This document shows positions 1 through 5,101 of a DNA stretch of 5,340 nucleotides, piece by piece. Source of the DNA: Lachnospiraceae bacterium (GTDB lineage Bacteria > Bacillota > Clostridia > Lachnospirales > Lachnospiraceae). The notes beneath the pieces are model-generated. The model ran no database searches. It was given only the letters and a program-made list of their open reading frames with translations, and was not told the origin of the DNA. The stretch is taken from the NCBI GenBank assembly GCA_017613225.1, contig JAGAEH010000089.1, forward strand, positions 1 to 5,340. The letters are read 5' to 3'. Numbering within the stretch: the stretch's first letter is position 1; the number at the start of each line of letters is the position of its first letter. The translations under genes and the position numbers were made by a program.

Positions 1-115
1 GATGCAGAAAAAGATCCCGGGCAGCCGGCTCCACGTCTATAAGGGGCTTGGTCACGCCGCCTACGAAGAAGCGGAAGACTTTAACGAGAGAGTGCTGCGG
101 TTCTTAGAGGAGTAG
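1..115 (+). CDS. Alpha/beta-hydrolase family protein, C-terminal end only (5' end outside window)
   Basis: This is the last 37 codons of a rightward gene, ending at TAG 113-115; the reading frame is open to the left edge. The visible residues include IPGSRLHVYKGLGHAAYEEA followed by an acidic/amphipathic tail ending FLEE. A GLGHAAYEE-type segment after a short beta strand, followed by a final helix, is the usual end of alpha/beta-hydrolase fold proteins. The histidine at 53-55 would be the catalytic His of the Ser-Asp-His triad. The nucleophile and acid residues lie outside the window, so the substrate cannot be told; esterase, lipase or peptidase are all possible. The gene converges on the nitroreductase gene with only 25 bases between stop codons and no hairpin in that gap, so any terminator for it must lie within the opposing gene. 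The fold assignment is an inference from a short piece. Confidence 0.62.
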   Translation, partial: MQKKIPGSRLHVYKGLGHAAYEEAEDFNERVLRFLEE

Positions 116-140
116 GTACGGCGCGGGCAGGTTCGCTGTC

Positions 141-806
141 TTATCCCCACTTGAAGTTTTCTGTTCCTGCGCCTAACGCGAAATGGCACTTGACGATGCC
201 CAGATCGATCTGCAGGCAGGCGCCCAGGCGGCCTGCCTTCGCAGTGACCGTGCCGCCATCCAGCTCCAGCCAGAACTTCTGCTGATTGACCGCCGTGGGA
301 GCCAGCAGCGCGGCCCGGACACCCCGCTTGAACCACTCGGGAGAGTCCTCCGTGATGTTGCTCACCTGGCGGTAGCTTTTGCTTTTCCGCTTTGCGCCCT
401 GGGTCTTTCCATAGCCCAGCGCGATGATGATCACTTCTTTTTCCCCGTCTTCCAGGACAGCCTTGCTCTTTCCATGGGTCAGGGCAGCCCAGCAGGTGTT
501 CAGCCCCAGTTCCTGGGCCTTCAGCACCAGCAGTTCCCCGAAAAATCCGCAGCGTTCCTCCAGGTCGGGAGCCTTGGCCCCGGCCATGACGATGTAGTTG
601 CTGCAGCCTTCAAACTTTCCGTACCGCGCCATGCGGGAAGAAAAGCAGTCCGGCTCGTCATAGAGGATCTGCATGTGGAGATCCGCCGCCTCGTTCAGCC
701 TGGACGCGTAGTCGTCAAGCGCCTCCCGTACCTCCGGCGGAATGGGCCTGTCCGTGTATTGCCGCACGCTGTGGCGCGCGCTCATCAGTTTCAAAATATC
801 GCTCAT
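141..806 (-). CDS. Nitroreductase family protein (TM1586-like putative FMN oxidoreductase)
   Basis: This is a complete 221-residue protein, probably a cytoplasmic FMN-dependent oxidoreductase; the physiological substrate is unknown. The N-terminal ARHSVRQY motif (about residues 10-17) is the typical FMN-phosphate-binding start of the nitroreductase fold. It is followed by GKFEGCSNYIVMAG (about 64-77), the LGLNTCWAAL segment (about 100-109) and LLAPTAVNQQKF (about 167-178). The last is the second nitroreductase-like half, ending in DLGIVKCHF (201-209). This two-part layout in one chain of about 220 residues fits the TM1586-type nitroreductase group rather than the classic dimeric NfsB type. 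I chose ATG 804-806 over the in-frame TTG at 807-809 because the AGGAGG at 815-820 is 8 nt from the ATG and only 5 from the TTG. There is no signal peptide or membrane segment. It appears to be a single-gene unit with its own promoter. The family call is secure; the reaction is not. Confidence 0.88.
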   Translation of the reverse strand: MSDILKLMSARHSVRQYTDRPIPPEVREALDDYASRLNEAADLHMQILYDEPDCFSSRMARYGKFEGCSNYIVMAGAKAPDLEERCGFFGELLVLKAQELGLNTCWAALTHGKSKAVLEDGEKEVIIIALGYGKTQGAKRKSKSYRQVSNITEDSPEWFKRGVRAALLAPTAVNQQKFWLELDGGTVTAKAGRLGACLQIDLGIVKCHFALGAGTENFKWG

Positions 807-814
807 CAACGTAA

Positions 815-820
815 CCTCCT
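815..820 (-). promoter_or_regulatory. Ribosome binding site of the nitroreductase gene
   Basis: A perfect AGGAGG on the minus strand sits 8 nt before the ATG at 804-806. It decides between that ATG and the adjacent upstream TTG codon (807-809), which would be only 5 nt away. Confidence 0.85.
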
Positions 821-842
821 GAGCTGTCTGTCGTCATTTCTC

Positions 843-851
843 ATTATAGCA
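843..851 (-). promoter_or_regulatory. Extended -10 promoter of the nitroreductase gene
   Basis: The minus strand reads TGC followed by a consensus TATAAT (843-848), which is the TGnTATAAT extended -10 form. No good -35 box is found 16-18 nt upstream, as is common for extended -10 promoters. Transcription would start near 836, giving a leader of about 30 nt that contains the AGGAGG. The sequence match is direct; activity is inferred. Confidence 0.7.
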
Positions 852-893
852 TGGTTTAAAATGAAAAAGTACAGGGCTGGAAAGCGGAAGAAG

Positions 894-927
894 ACCCGAC
901 AGGCGGGTTTTTCACCAATGCGGTGAA
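894..927. repeat. Perfect 17-bp dyad (911-927) next to a weak hairpin
   Basis: TTCACC (911-916) and GGTGAA (922-927) form a perfect 6-bp inverted repeat around AATGC. It lies between the leftward nitroreductase promoter and the rightward TATAAT at 950-955, where it would cover the -35 region of the latter. That is a plausible position for a repressor or activator site, but no regulator is encoded in the window. Just before it, ACCCG (894-898) and CGGGT (904-908) form a 5-bp hairpin followed by Ts (908-912), too weak to call a terminator. Confidence 0.35.
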
Positions 928-949
928 TGAATCTTTCATCGGCATGTCT

Positions 950-955
950 TATAAT
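950..955 (+). promoter_or_regulatory. Possible rightward -10 box for the candidate RNA
   Basis: A consensus TATAAT faces right, about 6 nt before a GC-rich hairpin. There is no convincing TTGACA-like box at the right distance: the bases at 926-933 match poorly, and no TGn extension is present. If used, transcription would start near 961 and run into the terminator at 1102-1134 after about 174 nt with no supported coding sequence. This is a weak call on its own and relies on the structured region that follows. Confidence 0.35.
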
Positions 956-1023
956 ACAAGGGCAGGTGCGGTGGGGACCGCGCCGGCATCAACGCAAAAC
1001 GGAAAAGAAAAAGCGGGAAGCTT

Positions 1024-1131
1024 AAAGGGCTGTTGGGAAAGCCTATAAATGAAATTTGATGGGGAGGCGGAACCAGTTGTTCTGCCATAAAGATGGATCA
1101 AGGCTGTCGGGAAATATCCCGGCAGCCCTTT
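1024..1131. repeat. Imperfect 15-bp terminal inverted repeats flanking a 78-bp core
   Basis: AAAGGGCTGTTGGGA at 1024-1038 and TCCCGGCAGCCCTTT at 1117-1131 are inverted copies with two differences, both of which become G-U pairs in RNA. A third, direct copy of the same word (GGCTGTCGGGAAA) lies at 1102-1114. The arrangement could be a small MITE-like palindromic element, or a terminator whose 5' arm is duplicated. I see no clear target-site duplication: the left flank ends in gctt and the right flank continues the T run. Confidence 0.4.
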
Positions 1132-1134
1132 TTT
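1102..1134 (+). terminator. Rightward rho-independent terminator
   Basis: An 11-bp stem GGCTGTCGGGA (1102-1112) with TCCCGGCAGCC (1117-1127), containing one G-U pair, closes an AATA loop and is followed by six Ts (1129-1134). Read from the minus strand it has no T tract after the stem, so it serves only rightward transcripts. It would end the candidate RNA starting near 961. Confidence 0.75.
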
Positions 1135-1145
1135 GTCAATGACGT

Positions 1146-1174
1146 AAAAACCCGCCGGAGGACCGGCGGGCTTT
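1146..1174 (-). terminator. lysS: Terminator of the malic enzyme-greA-lysS operon (possibly bidirectional)
   Basis: CCCGCCGG (1151-1158) and CCGGCGGG (1163-1170) form a perfect 8-bp all-GC stem with a 4-nt loop. On the minus strand it is followed by TTTTT (1150-1146), about 55 bases after the lysS stop codon, the expected place for the operon end. On the plus strand the stem is followed by CTTTT (1171-1175), so it may also act as a back-up terminator for rightward transcription leaking past 1134. Confidence 0.85.
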
Positions 1175-1186
1175 TGACTGTCTGGG

Positions 1187-1204
1187 AAAGCTCGGAAGAG
1201 CTTT
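1187..1204 (-). repeat. Small perfect hairpin in the lysS 3' untranslated region
   Basis: AAAGCTC (1187-1193) and GAGCTTT (1198-1204) form a perfect 7-bp inverted repeat around a 4-nt loop (TTCC on the minus strand, GGAA on the plus strand). It lies between the lysS stop and the strong terminator. It lacks its own T tract and probably contributes to the 3' structure of the transcript rather than ending it. Confidence 0.45.
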
Positions 1205-1225
1205 GAGTCAGAACTGCCGAAGTTA

Positions 1226-3253
1226 TCAGTACAGCTTCGCTCCGGCGGGCATGTGAGGATCCACCATCAGCAGGTTCAGCCGTTCTTCGCCGTTCACCTT
1301 GTGGAGGGCGGAGAGCAGCATGCCGCAGGATTCCAGACCCATCATGGGGCGGGGCGGAAGGTTGGTGATGGCCACCAGGGTCTTGCCCACCAGCTCCTCC
1401 GGCTCATAGAAGGCATGGATGCCGGAGAGAATGGTGCGGTCGGTGCCGGTGCCGTCGTCCAGGGTGAACTTCAAGAGCTTCTTGCTCTTGGGCACGGCCT
1501 CGCAGGCCAGGACCTTCACCACGCGGAAATCGCTCTTAGAGAAGGTCTCGAAATCCACATAGTCCTTGAACAGGGGCTCGATCTCCACGCCGGTAAAGTC
1601 GATCTTTTCTTCCGCAGGTGCCGCTTTTTCAGCTTCCTGCGCGGCTTTGCAGGCCTCCTGAGAGGGGCAGGTATTACAGGCGCACTCAAGATCCGCTGTC
1701 AGCCCTTCCGCACTCTTTTCCTTTTCCGCCTTCTGCGCGTCCTGCTTGCCCAGGGTCTTCATGGTGGGGAAGAGCAGCACGTCGCGGATGGCCTCCGCGC
1801 CGGTGAACAGCATCACCATGCGGTCGATGCCGTAGCCGATGCCGCCCGTGGGGGGCATGCCGATCTCCAGGGCGTTCAGGAAATCCTCATCGGTGGTGTT
1901 GGCCTCGTCGTTGCCGGCGGCCAGCTGGGCCTCCTGGGCCTTGAAGCGCTCCCGCTGATCGATGGGATCGTTCAGCTCGGAATAAGCGTTGCACATCTCC
2001 CAGCCGTTCATGAACATCTCGAAACGCAGCACCTTGCCCGGGTTTTCCGGGTCCTTTTTGGTGAGGGGGCTGATCTCGATGGGATGGTTGGTGATGAAGG
2101 TGGGCTGGATCAGGTTGTCCTCCACATAGGCGTCGAAGAACTCGTTCATGATCTCGCCGATGGAATGACGCGGCTGGATCTCCACGTTCTTCTCTGCAGC
2201 GGCTGCACGGGCCTCCTCCAGCGTGGTGATCTGATCAAAGTCCACACCGCTGTACTTTTTCACGGCCTCGGTCATGGTCATGCGCTTCCAGGGCTTGCCG
2301 ATGTCGATGGTCTGGCCCTTGTACTCCAGCACGGTGGTGCCCAGCACTTCTTCGGCTACGGTGCGGTACATGTCCTCCGTCAGGCGCATCATGCCTTCAT
2401 AGTCCGTGTAGGCCTGATAGAGCTCCATCAGGGTGAACTCCGGATTATGCTTGATGTCCAGACCTTCGTTGCGGAACACGCGGCCGATCTCGTAGACCCG
2501 CTCCAGGCCGCCCACGATCAGGCGCTTTAAGTAGAGCTCCAGCGAGATGCGCAGCTTCTTGTCCTCGTCCAGGGCGTTGAAGTGGGTCACGAAGGGGCGC
2601 GCGGCGGCGCCGCCGGCGTTCTCCACCAGCATGGGGGTCTCCACTTCCATGAAGCCCCGCTCGTCCAGGTATCTGCGGATGGCGCTGATGATCTTCGAGC
2701 GCTTGATGAAGGTGTCCTTCACTTCCGGGTTCATGATCAGGTCCACGTAGCGCTGGCGGTAGCGGATGTCCGTGTTGGTCAGGCCGTGGTACTTTTCGGG
2801 CAGGATCTGCAGGCACTTGGACAGGAGAGTGATCTCCTTCGCCCGGACGGTGATCTCGCCCTTCTCGGTGCGGAACATCTCGCCCTTTACGCCTACGATG
2901 TCGCCCACGTCCAGCTTTTTGAAGGCGGCGTAGGGCTCCTCGCCCAGCATGTCGCGGGTGGCGTAGACCTGGATGTTGCCGTCCCGGTCCTGCAGGTTGC
3001 AGAAAGAGGCCTTGCCCATCACGCGCTTCTGCATCAGGCGGCCTGCCAGGGAGACCTGCAGCGCCTCCGGCTGCTCCTTGGCCTCCTCCGCCAGGAACAT
3101 GGCCTTCACCTGCTCGGTGTGGTGCTCCTGATCATATACAGTAATGCGGAAGGGATCTTTCCCTTCCGCCTGCAGGCCCTTCAGTTTTTCTCTGCGGACC
3201 TTTCTGAGCTGGTTGACGTCCGGCTCGTTAACTTGCATTCTTTCGTCTGCCAT
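1226..3253 (-). CDS. lysS: Lysyl-tRNA synthetase (class II) with C-terminal tRNA-binding domain
   Basis: The enzyme attaches lysine to tRNA-Lys using ATP in the cytoplasm. The 675-residue product begins with the anticodon-binding OB fold (about 65-145). The class II catalytic core follows (about 160-500): HGLTNTDIRYRQRYVDLI entry, motif 1 with FMEVETPML (201-209), motif 2 with FRNEGLDIKHNPEF (260-273; Arg261), and motif 3 with GGIGYGIDRM (470-479; Arg478). The substrate-pocket signatures ISPLTK and NAYSELNDP are present. Bacterial LysRS is usually about 490-510 residues. Here a charged, Ala/Glu-rich linker (about 503-555) with Cys524, 526, 529 and 535 leads into an EMAP-II/Trbp111-like tRNA-binding domain (about 565-675; DFRVVKVL, LSGIHAFYEPEELVGK, PRPMMGLESCGMLL), as more often seen at the end of MetRS. 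ATG 3251-3253 has AGGAG at 3259-3263, 5 nt away. The gene starts 11 nt after greA stops, so the two are almost certainly co-transcribed. Confidence 0.97.
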   Translation of the reverse strand: MADERMQVNEPDVNQLRKVRREKLKGLQAEGKDPFRITVYDQEHHTEQVKAMFLAEEAKEQPEALQVSLAGRLMQKRVMGKASFCNLQDRDGNIQVYATRDMLGEEPYAAFKKLDVGDIVGVKGEMFRTEKGEITVRAKEITLLSKCLQILPEKYHGLTNTDIRYRQRYVDLIMNPEVKDTFIKRSKIISAIRRYLDERGFMEVETPMLVENAGGAAARPFVTHFNALDEDKKLRISLELYLKRLIVGGLERVYEIGRVFRNEGLDIKHNPEFTLMELYQAYTDYEGMMRLTEDMYRTVAEEVLGTTVLEYKGQTIDIGKPWKRMTMTEAVKKYSGVDFDQITTLEEARAAAAEKNVEIQPRHSIGEIMNEFFDAYVEDNLIQPTFITNHPIEISPLTKKDPENPGKVLRFEMFMNGWEMCNAYSELNDPIDQRERFKAQEAQLAAGNDEANTTDEDFLNALEIGMPPTGGIGYGIDRMVMLFTGAEAIRDVLLFPTMKTLGKQDAQKAEKEKSAEGLTADLECACNTCPSQEACKAAQEAEKAAPAEEKIDFTGVEIEPLFKDYVDFETFSKSDFRVVKVLACEAVPKSKKLLKFTLDDGTGTDRTILSGIHAFYEPEELVGKTLVAITNLPPRPMMGLESCGMLLSALHKVNGEERLNLLMVDPHMPAGAKLY

Positions 3254-3264
3254 GTATGCTCCTG

Positions 3265-3765
3265 TTACTTTCTGGTGATCTCCAGGACCTTGTAGGTGAT
3301 GATCCCGGCAGGCGCGTCGACCTTCACGTTGTCGTTCTTCTTGTGGCCGATCAGAGCCTTGCCCAGGGGGGATTCGTTGGAGATCAGCCCTAAGCTGCTG
3401 TTGGCCTCCACGGCGCCCACGATGGTGAACTCCAGTTCCTCGTCGAACTCCTTGTCCAGAAGTCTGACGGTGGAGCCCACGGTGATCTTCTTGATGTCGA
3501 TGTCGTCCTCGTCGATGATCTCCACGTTCTTTAAGATGCGGTCGATCTCATCCAGACGGGCCTGCACGTCGCGCTGCTCGTCCTTGGCGGCGTCGTATTC
3601 GGCGTTCTCGGAGAGGTCGCCCTGCTCGCGGGCTTCCTTCAGCTTCTGGGCGATGTCAATGTGCAGATAGTCCTTTAGTTCCTGATACTCCTGCTGGATC
3701 TTCTCCAGACCTGCTCTGGTAAGGATCTTCTTGTCCGGATTGATCTCGGTCTTCTTTTTTACCAT
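3265..3765 (-). CDS. greA: Transcription elongation factor GreA
   Basis: GreA enters the RNA polymerase secondary channel and stimulates cleavage of backtracked transcripts. The 166-residue product is slightly longer than the usual 155-160 because of a lysine-rich N-terminal extension (MVKKKTEINPDKK). The coiled-coil domain spans about 14-85 and carries the tip motif GDLSENAEYDAAKDEQ at 49-64. Asp50 and Glu53 correspond to the acidic residues that help place catalytic Mg2+ in the polymerase active site. The FKBP-like C-terminal domain follows (about 90-166), including ISNESPLGKALIGHKKND. The tip GDL and the SPLGKALIG segment favour GreA over GreB or the Gfh-type paralogues. ATG 3763-3765 has AGGAG at 3773-3777 with 7 nt spacing. 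It lies 36 nt after the malic-enzyme stop with no terminator or obvious promoter in the gap, and 11 nt before lysS, so it sits in the middle of a three-gene operon. Confidence 0.96.
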   Translation of the reverse strand: MVKKKTEINPDKKILTRAGLEKIQQEYQELKDYLHIDIAQKLKEAREQGDLSENAEYDAAKDEQRDVQARLDEIDRILKNVEIIDEDDIDIKKITVGSTVRLLDKEFDEELEFTIVGAVEANSSLGLISNESPLGKALIGHKKNDNVKVDAPAGIITYKVLEITRK

Positions 3766-3801
3766 GTTACTGCTCCTGTAAAAATGTTTCTAAATATGTG
3801 A

Positions 3802-4974
3802 TCAGATGCGGGCGACTCCGGATTCTCTGGCTGCCTGCGCGACGGCTTCCGCTACGGCCTTGCCCACGCGGGGATCAAAGGCCTTGGGGATGATGTTGTT
3901 CTCGTTCAGTTCCTCGTCCGGGATCAGTCCGGCCAGGGCCTTGGCGGCGGCCAGCTTCATGGCCTCGTTGATGTCGCTTGCGCGGACGTCGAAGGCGCCG
4001 CGGAACACGCCCGGGAAGGCCAGCACGTTGTTGATCTGGTTCGGGAAGTCGGAACGTCCGGTGGAGATGATCTTGGCGCCGCCTGCCTTGGCGTCTTCGG
4101 GCCAGATCTCGGGAGTCGGGTTGGCGCAGGCGAAGATGATGGCGTCGCGGTTCATGGTCTTGACCATTTCCGTGGTGACGATGCCGGGCGCGGAAGTGCC
4201 GATGAAGACGTCGGCGCCCACCAGCATCTCAGCCAGCGTGCCGGACTTCTGCTCCGGATTGGTGAGGGCAGCCATCTCGGCCTGGGCCCAGTTCATGCCC
4301 TCGGCGCCTACGTGCAGCGCGCCGATCTTGTCGCACATGATGATGTTCTTGAAGCCGGCGGTCAGCAGCAGCTTCACGATGGCGGTACCGGCGGAACCGG
4401 CGCCGCAGGTGACGATCTTGACTTCCTCTTTCTTCTTGCCCACCACTTTCAGGGCGTTGGTCAGGCCGGCCAGGGTGATGATGGCGGTGCCGTGCTGGTC
4501 GTCATGGAAGATCGGGATGTCGCATTTTTCTTTCAGCTTGCGCTCGATCTCGAAGCATCTGGGGGCGGCGATGTCCTCCAGGTTGATGCCGCCGAAGGAG
4601 CCGCTGATCAGATACACGGTGTTGACGAACTCGTCCACGTCCTTGGTCTTGACGCACAGAGGGAAGGCGTCCACGCCGCCGAAGGCTTTGAACAGTACGC
4701 ACTTGCCTTCCATGACGGGCATGCCTGCCACGGGGCCGATGTCGCCCAGACCCAGGATGGCGGTGCCGTCCGTGATCACGGCGCACATGTTGTGACGTCT
4801 GGTCAGTTCATAGGAGAGGTCCTCGTTTTTCTGGATCTCCAGGCAGGGCTGAGCGACGCCGGGAGTATAGGCAAGGGAAAGCGCCTCGGAGGAATCCACC
4901 GGTACGGTGTTGTTGACCTCGATCTTGCCCTTCCATTCATAGTGAAGCCGAAGTGATTCTTTTGCGTAATCCAT
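3802..4974 (-). CDS. Malic enzyme, short bacterial form (malate to pyruvate + CO2, NAD(P)-linked)
   Basis: The enzyme decarboxylates (S)-malate oxidatively to pyruvate in the cytoplasm, feeding pyruvate metabolism and supplying reduced cofactor. The product is 390 residues. The substrate domain has LAYTPGVAQPCLEI (probable catalytic Tyr36), GDIGPVAGMPVMEGK (probable catalytic Lys91), GGINLEDI (metal ligands near Glu133/Asp134) and FHDDQHGTAI (Asp158/159). The Rossmann domain has CGAGSAGTAI (about 190-199), CDKIGALH after the second strand, FACANPTPEI and STGRSDFPNQINNVLAFPGV. It lacks the phosphotransacetylase-like C-terminal domain of E. coli MaeB and matches its N-terminal half in length. 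An acidic residue after the second strand does not settle NAD versus NADP, so I leave cofactor and gene symbol open. The frame stays open to 5052, but ATG 4972-4974 with AAGGAG 6 nt upstream is the start. The extra 26 residues would begin at a GTG in the loop of the leader hairpin with no good ribosome binding site. First gene of the operon with greA and lysS. Confidence 0.95.
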   Translation of the reverse strand: MDYAKESLRLHYEWKGKIEVNNTVPVDSSEALSLAYTPGVAQPCLEIQKNEDLSYELTRRHNMCAVITDGTAILGLGDIGPVAGMPVMEGKCVLFKAFGGVDAFPLCVKTKDVDEFVNTVYLISGSFGGINLEDIAAPRCFEIERKLKEKCDIPIFHDDQHGTAIITLAGLTNALKVVGKKKEEVKIVTCGAGSAGTAIVKLLLTAGFKNIIMCDKIGALHVGAEGMNWAQAEMAALTNPEQKSGTLAEMLVGADVFIGTSAPGIVTTEMVKTMNRDAIIFACANPTPEIWPEDAKAGGAKIISTGRSDFPNQINNVLAFPGVFRGAFDVRASDINEAMKLAAAKALAGLIPDEELNENNIIPKAFDPRVGKAVAEAVAQAARESGVARI

Positions 4975-4980
4975 AGCAGT

Positions 4981-4986
4981 CTCCTT
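4981..4986 (-). promoter_or_regulatory. Ribosome binding site of the malic-enzyme gene
   Basis: AAGGAG on the minus strand lies 6 nt before ATG 4972-4974 and fixes that start against a longer in-frame extension. Its first three bases lie in the 3' arm of the inverted repeat 4984-5027. Confidence 0.85.
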
Positions 4987-5027
4987 TTTGCGTATGATGG
5001 TCTGCGGTCTCCTGATGATGCAAAAAG
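4984..5027 (-). promoter_or_regulatory. Inverted repeat overlapping the malic-enzyme Shine-Dalgarno
   Basis: In the transcript, CUUUUUGC (5027-5020) and GCAAAAAG (4991-4984) are perfect 8-bp complements separated by 28 nt. The 3' arm takes in the AAG of the AAGGAG ribosome binding site, so pairing would partly mask it. The stem is A-U rich and the loop large, so it would be weak and easily opened. A role in translational control is an inference. Confidence 0.4.
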
Positions 5028-5041
5028 ACACAACAGAAATA

Positions 5042-5065
5042 ACGGATTTCACGATTGGAATCCGT
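5042..5065 (-). repeat. Perfect inverted repeat at the predicted transcript 5' end
   Basis: ACGGATT (5042-5048) and AATCCGT (5059-5065) are perfect 7-bp inverted copies with a 10-nt spacer. The predicted start of transcription (about 5066) falls at its outer edge, so the operon mRNA would begin almost directly with this hairpin. Such 5' stem-loops can protect mRNA from decay. As DNA the same dyad could be an operator just downstream of the promoter. The sequence does not decide between these. Confidence 0.5.
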
Positions 5066-5072
5066 ATTCAAG

Positions 5073-5101
5073 ACTATAGCGTAACCGGGGGCGTTTTTCA
5101 A
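5073..5101 (-). promoter_or_regulatory. Sigma-A-type promoter of the malic enzyme-greA-lysS operon
   Basis: On the minus strand, TTGAAA (5101-5096) and TATAGT (5078-5073) are separated by exactly 17 nt. They match the TTGACA/TATAAT consensus at 4 of 6 and 5 of 6 positions. The predicted start near 5066 gives a leader of about 92 nt before ATG 4972-4974. No other promoter of this quality was seen in the gaps between the three genes. Confidence 0.75.

Larger units (their letters stand above)
961..1134 (+). ncRNA. Candidate structured non-coding RNA of unknown family
   Basis: Between a rightward TATAAT and a rightward intrinsic terminator lies about 174 bases with no credible open frame and several hairpins. 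The first is an 8-bp stem with a GGGG loop at 965-984 (GGTGCGGT with ACCGCGCC, one G-U pair). A purine-rich linker follows at about 991-1023. The second hairpin is an 8-bp stem with a CAGTT loop at 1066-1086 (GGCGGAAC with GTTCTGCC, one G-U pair). The terminator stem follows at 1102-1127. Segment 1024-1038 can also pair over its full 15 bases with 1117-1131. The neighbouring gene lysS faces the other way, so this cannot be its leader. I compared it by eye with 6S RNA, SRP RNA, tmRNA and common riboswitch cores and saw no match. Read-through from elsewhere, or a decayed repeat element, would also explain the pattern. Confidence 0.33.

Noticed and set aside
894..912. Rightward terminator ACCCG/CGGGT with five Ts
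   Set aside because: The stem is only 5 bp and no rightward transcript is expected to reach it, so it is not called as a terminator.
183..926. Long rightward open frame of 247 codons across the nitroreductase gene
   Set aside because: It is the antisense shadow of the nitroreductase gene, has no ribosome binding site or family features, and runs on into non-coding DNA.
1049..1090. 13-residue rightward mini-frame inside the candidate RNA
   Set aside because: It has no convincing ribosome binding site and its second half is the 1066-1086 hairpin; it is more likely structure than coding.
961..1134. 6S RNA, SRP RNA or a known riboswitch as identity of the candidate RNA
   Set aside because: The 5' and 3' ends do not form the closing stem with a central bubble of 6S RNA, there is no SRP GGAA-loop signature, no riboswitch core was recognised, and no gene follows on the same strand.
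1253..2530. Rightward open frame of 425 codons opposite lysS
   Set aside because: The His/Leu/Gly/Val-rich translation is typical of the antisense strand of a GC-rich gene; lysS on the other strand has complete family motifs. The same applies to 2582-3295.
3806..4795. Rightward open frame of 329 codons opposite the malic-enzyme gene
   Set aside because: It is a Ser/Ala/Pro-rich antisense shadow with no domain motifs, while the minus strand encodes a full malic enzyme.
4975..5052. 26-residue N-terminal extension of malic enzyme from a GTG start
   Set aside because: The GTG lies in the loop of the leader hairpin without a good ribosome binding site, the extra residues match no malic-enzyme feature, and ATG 4974 has AAGGAG at ideal spacing.
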